Positions 62,450 to 64,000 of a DNA stretch of 64,000 nucleotides are shown piece after piece. Each line of letters starts with the position of its first letter. The first letter of the stretch is position 1. Below the pieces are notes generated by a model. That model had not been told where the DNA came from. It did no database searches and was given only the letters and a program-made list of their open reading frames with translations. This stretch comes from Paenibacillus thalictri (lineage in GTDB: Bacteria > Bacillota > Bacilli > Paenibacillales > NBRC-103111). The DNA lies in contig NZ_SIRE01000007.1 in the NCBI RefSeq assembly GCF_004307995.1, positions 186,001 to 250,000 on the forward strand, given 5' to 3'. The position numbers were made by a program, and so were the translations under genes.

Positions 62450-63961
62450 TTACGCGTGATGGATGCGCGGCATCGGTAGCGGTTCTTTGCCCAGCTCGGC
62501 CCATACGTATTTGAGCAGCAGCTCGGTTTTGAGCGCGGCATGCTGCGGGTCATCCCACAAGTTATGCAGCTCGCCGGGATCTTCCGCGAGATCGAATATT
62601 TCGCCGTAGGTTTGGTTGTAGTACACCGTGATTTTATACCGCTCGTTGACGTATGTCTTCTGATGGATGGTCGTCGCTTCATGCCGGAATTCGCAAATCG
62701 CATGATCCCGTGCGCTGGAGGCGCGTCCAAGCCATACGTCGCTTTGATCGACGCCGGTCATCGCATGCGGCACGGGAATGCCAGTCATGCTCAGGAAGGT
62801 CGGAGCCAAATCGACAAGCGATTGAATCGCTGACGATTGCTGCCCGGCCGGCACATGTCCCGGGTAACGTACGATAAACGGCAGCTTGATCAAATCCTCG
62901 TAATGGAAGCCGCCCTTGAACTGCAGGCCGTGCTGCCCGAAGAAGTGCCCGTGGTCGGTTGTGAATACGACAATCGTGTTGTCGGCGAGCCCCAACTCAT
63001 CAAGTTTGTTAAGAATGTGCCCAATGTAATGATCCATACAGCTGATCATGCCGTAGTAGGTGGCGACAAGCTGCTTGCGTTCGCTGTCCGAAATTTGCGT
63101 GTGCGAATGGTAGCCATGAATGCCGTAGCCGCTTTCTTTTAAATATGAAAAGTCAGGGTTGTCCTCTTGGGTCAGCCGGAAATGCGGCGGATTCTGCTCA
63201 TGTTCGCCCGGTGTAACGGCAGGGATCGTAAGTTTGTCCGGGTCATACATCGTATCCCATGGCTCGGGAACCAAATACGGCGGATGCGGGTCAAAAAAGC
63301 TCGACCATAAGAAAAAGCTCTCGTCGTTTTCTTTGTATTGTTCAAGCAAGGCGTTGGTTCGTTCCGCAATCCACGTATTGTAGTGATATTTCTCCGGAAT
63401 CGCCCATTTGTGCAGCTGATTCGGGTCCATCGTGCCCGTCGGAGCGACATAATAATCGCGCCAGTTGGCGCAGCCCTTCTCCTCCATCCAAATCGCGTAG
63501 TGCTGCCCGGCATGCGCTTCGTTTGTATGGTTGCGGGCCAGTTCGACATGATCGAAGCCGTAGAACGGTCCGTTAAACTGCTTCCAGAACTCGAGGTCCT
63601 GCATAATCGGATACGACTCCAACGAAGGGTAATCTTCGGTGCTTTTCAGCGGTTGAAAATGCGCTTTACCTACAAGTCCCGTGCGGTATCCGGCATTGGA
63701 GAAATCTTCGCCGACCGTATGACGGTCTTCCAGAAGCTTCGTGCCCAGCGTCCATGCGCCGTGCTGGCTTGGGTACATGCCGGTAATAATGGACGATCTT
63801 GTCGGCGTACAGGTCGGATTCGGACAATATGCCCGTGTAAATACAGTGCCTTCACGCGCCAAACGGTCCAGATTCGGGGTCGAAATTTCCGGGTTGAAGG
63901 CGCCGATCGTATTCCAGTGCTGCTGGTCGCTGGTGATTAGCAAAATGTTGGGTTTCTTCAC
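62450..63961 (-). CDS. Cytoplasmic sulfatase 3
   Basis: GTG 63961 has AAGGAG ten bases upstream; reading from the window edge at 64000 is also open but is not supported by a site. The 503-residue enzyme has ITSDQQHWNTIG at the metal site, the formylglycine motif CTPTRSSIITG (Cys51), GLVGKAHF, and TTDHGHFFGQHG. No signal peptide is seen. It is the third cytoplasmic sulfatase of the window, 10 kb from the other two, and its neighbours to the right are outside the window. Sulfatases of this type act on choline, aryl or sugar sulfates; the substrate is not determinable here. Confidence 0.88.
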   Translation of the reverse strand: MKKPNILLITSDQQHWNTIGAFNPEISTPNLDRLAREGTVFTRAYCPNPTCTPTRSSIITGMYPSQHGAWTLGTKLLEDRHTVGEDFSNAGYRTGLVGKAHFQPLKSTEDYPSLESYPIMQDLEFWKQFNGPFYGFDHVELARNHTNEAHAGQHYAIWMEEKGCANWRDYYVAPTGTMDPNQLHKWAIPEKYHYNTWIAERTNALLEQYKENDESFFLWSSFFDPHPPYLVPEPWDTMYDPDKLTIPAVTPGEHEQNPPHFRLTQEDNPDFSYLKESGYGIHGYHSHTQISDSERKQLVATYYGMISCMDHYIGHILNKLDELGLADNTIVVFTTDHGHFFGQHGLQFKGGFHYEDLIKLPFIVRYPGHVPAGQQSSAIQSLVDLAPTFLSMTGIPVPHAMTGVDQSDVWLGRASSARDHAICEFRHEATTIHQKTYVNERYKITVYYNQTYGEIFDLAEDPGELHNLWDDPQHAALKTELLLKYVWAELGKEPLPMPRIHHA

Positions 63962-64000
63962 TGCTTGTTCACTCCTTGGGCTGGCGTTTATAATAAACAT

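Overview
The window looks like chromosomal DNA of a spore-forming Paenibacillus-type Bacillota. The evidence is a complete gerA-type spore germination operon, an S-layer-homology (SLH) surface protein, several CUT1 sugar ABC transporters, membrane-anchored AraC regulators, GGAGG-type ribosome binding sites, and frequent GTG and TTG starts. No rRNA, complete tRNA, insertion sequence, prophage or CRISPR array is visible. Many starts below were moved downstream of the longest open frame to fit a ribosome binding site.

Layout. 1-3.4 kb: the 3' end of an isochorismatase-type hydrolase, a TIMP-like membrane-anchored protein, a repeat-bearing gap, a peroxiredoxin-like protein and a Crp/Fnr regulator. 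3.6-6.5 kb: a gluconeogenic operon gapB / SR1P-like peptide / pckA. 6.8-16.2 kb: a GntR/UTRA regulator, a CUT1 sugar ABC importer, a discoidin-PHP phosphoesterase and a secreted phosphodiester glycosidase. 16.2-19.7 kb: the ger operon. 19.8-28.8 kb: an SDR dehydrogenase, an ArsR-type regulator divergent from a GH2 glycosidase plus epimerase, an AraC regulator divergent from a GH4 glycosidase, and an MFS transporter. 29-37.5 kb: a Ugp-like glycerol-3-phosphate/glycerophosphodiester importer with an AraC membrane regulator, a glycerophosphodiesterase and a DHA2 exporter. 37.8-40.7 kb: an ankyrin protein, a SMI1/KNR4 protein and an HprK homologue with an altered signature motif. 40.9-52.3 kb: an AraC membrane regulator, a five-gene Opp/Dpp importer and two cytoplasmic sulfatases. 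52.5-56.6 kb: an operon MCP - diguanylate cyclase - EAL/HDOD - CheY. 56.8-64 kb: an epimerase, an SLH protein, a stand-alone trpB, a repeat-rich gap and a third sulfatase.

How it fits together. Most of the window serves glycan and phosphoglycan scavenging: extracellular attack (the phosphodiester glycosidase), import of oligomers (three ABC systems), then cytoplasmic processing by glycosidases, sulfatases and phosphodiesterases, each under a local GntR, AraC or ArsR regulator. The gapB-SR1P-pckA operon physically joins three genes that in Bacillus subtilis are unlinked but co-repressed by CcpN. The most notable candidates for follow-up are that operon, the phosphodiester-glycan locus, the sulfatase/Opp locus, a shared direct-repeat promoter element in front of the MFS and glycerophosphodiesterase genes, the HprK-like protein, and a tRNA-minihelix-like sequence near 52.36 kb.
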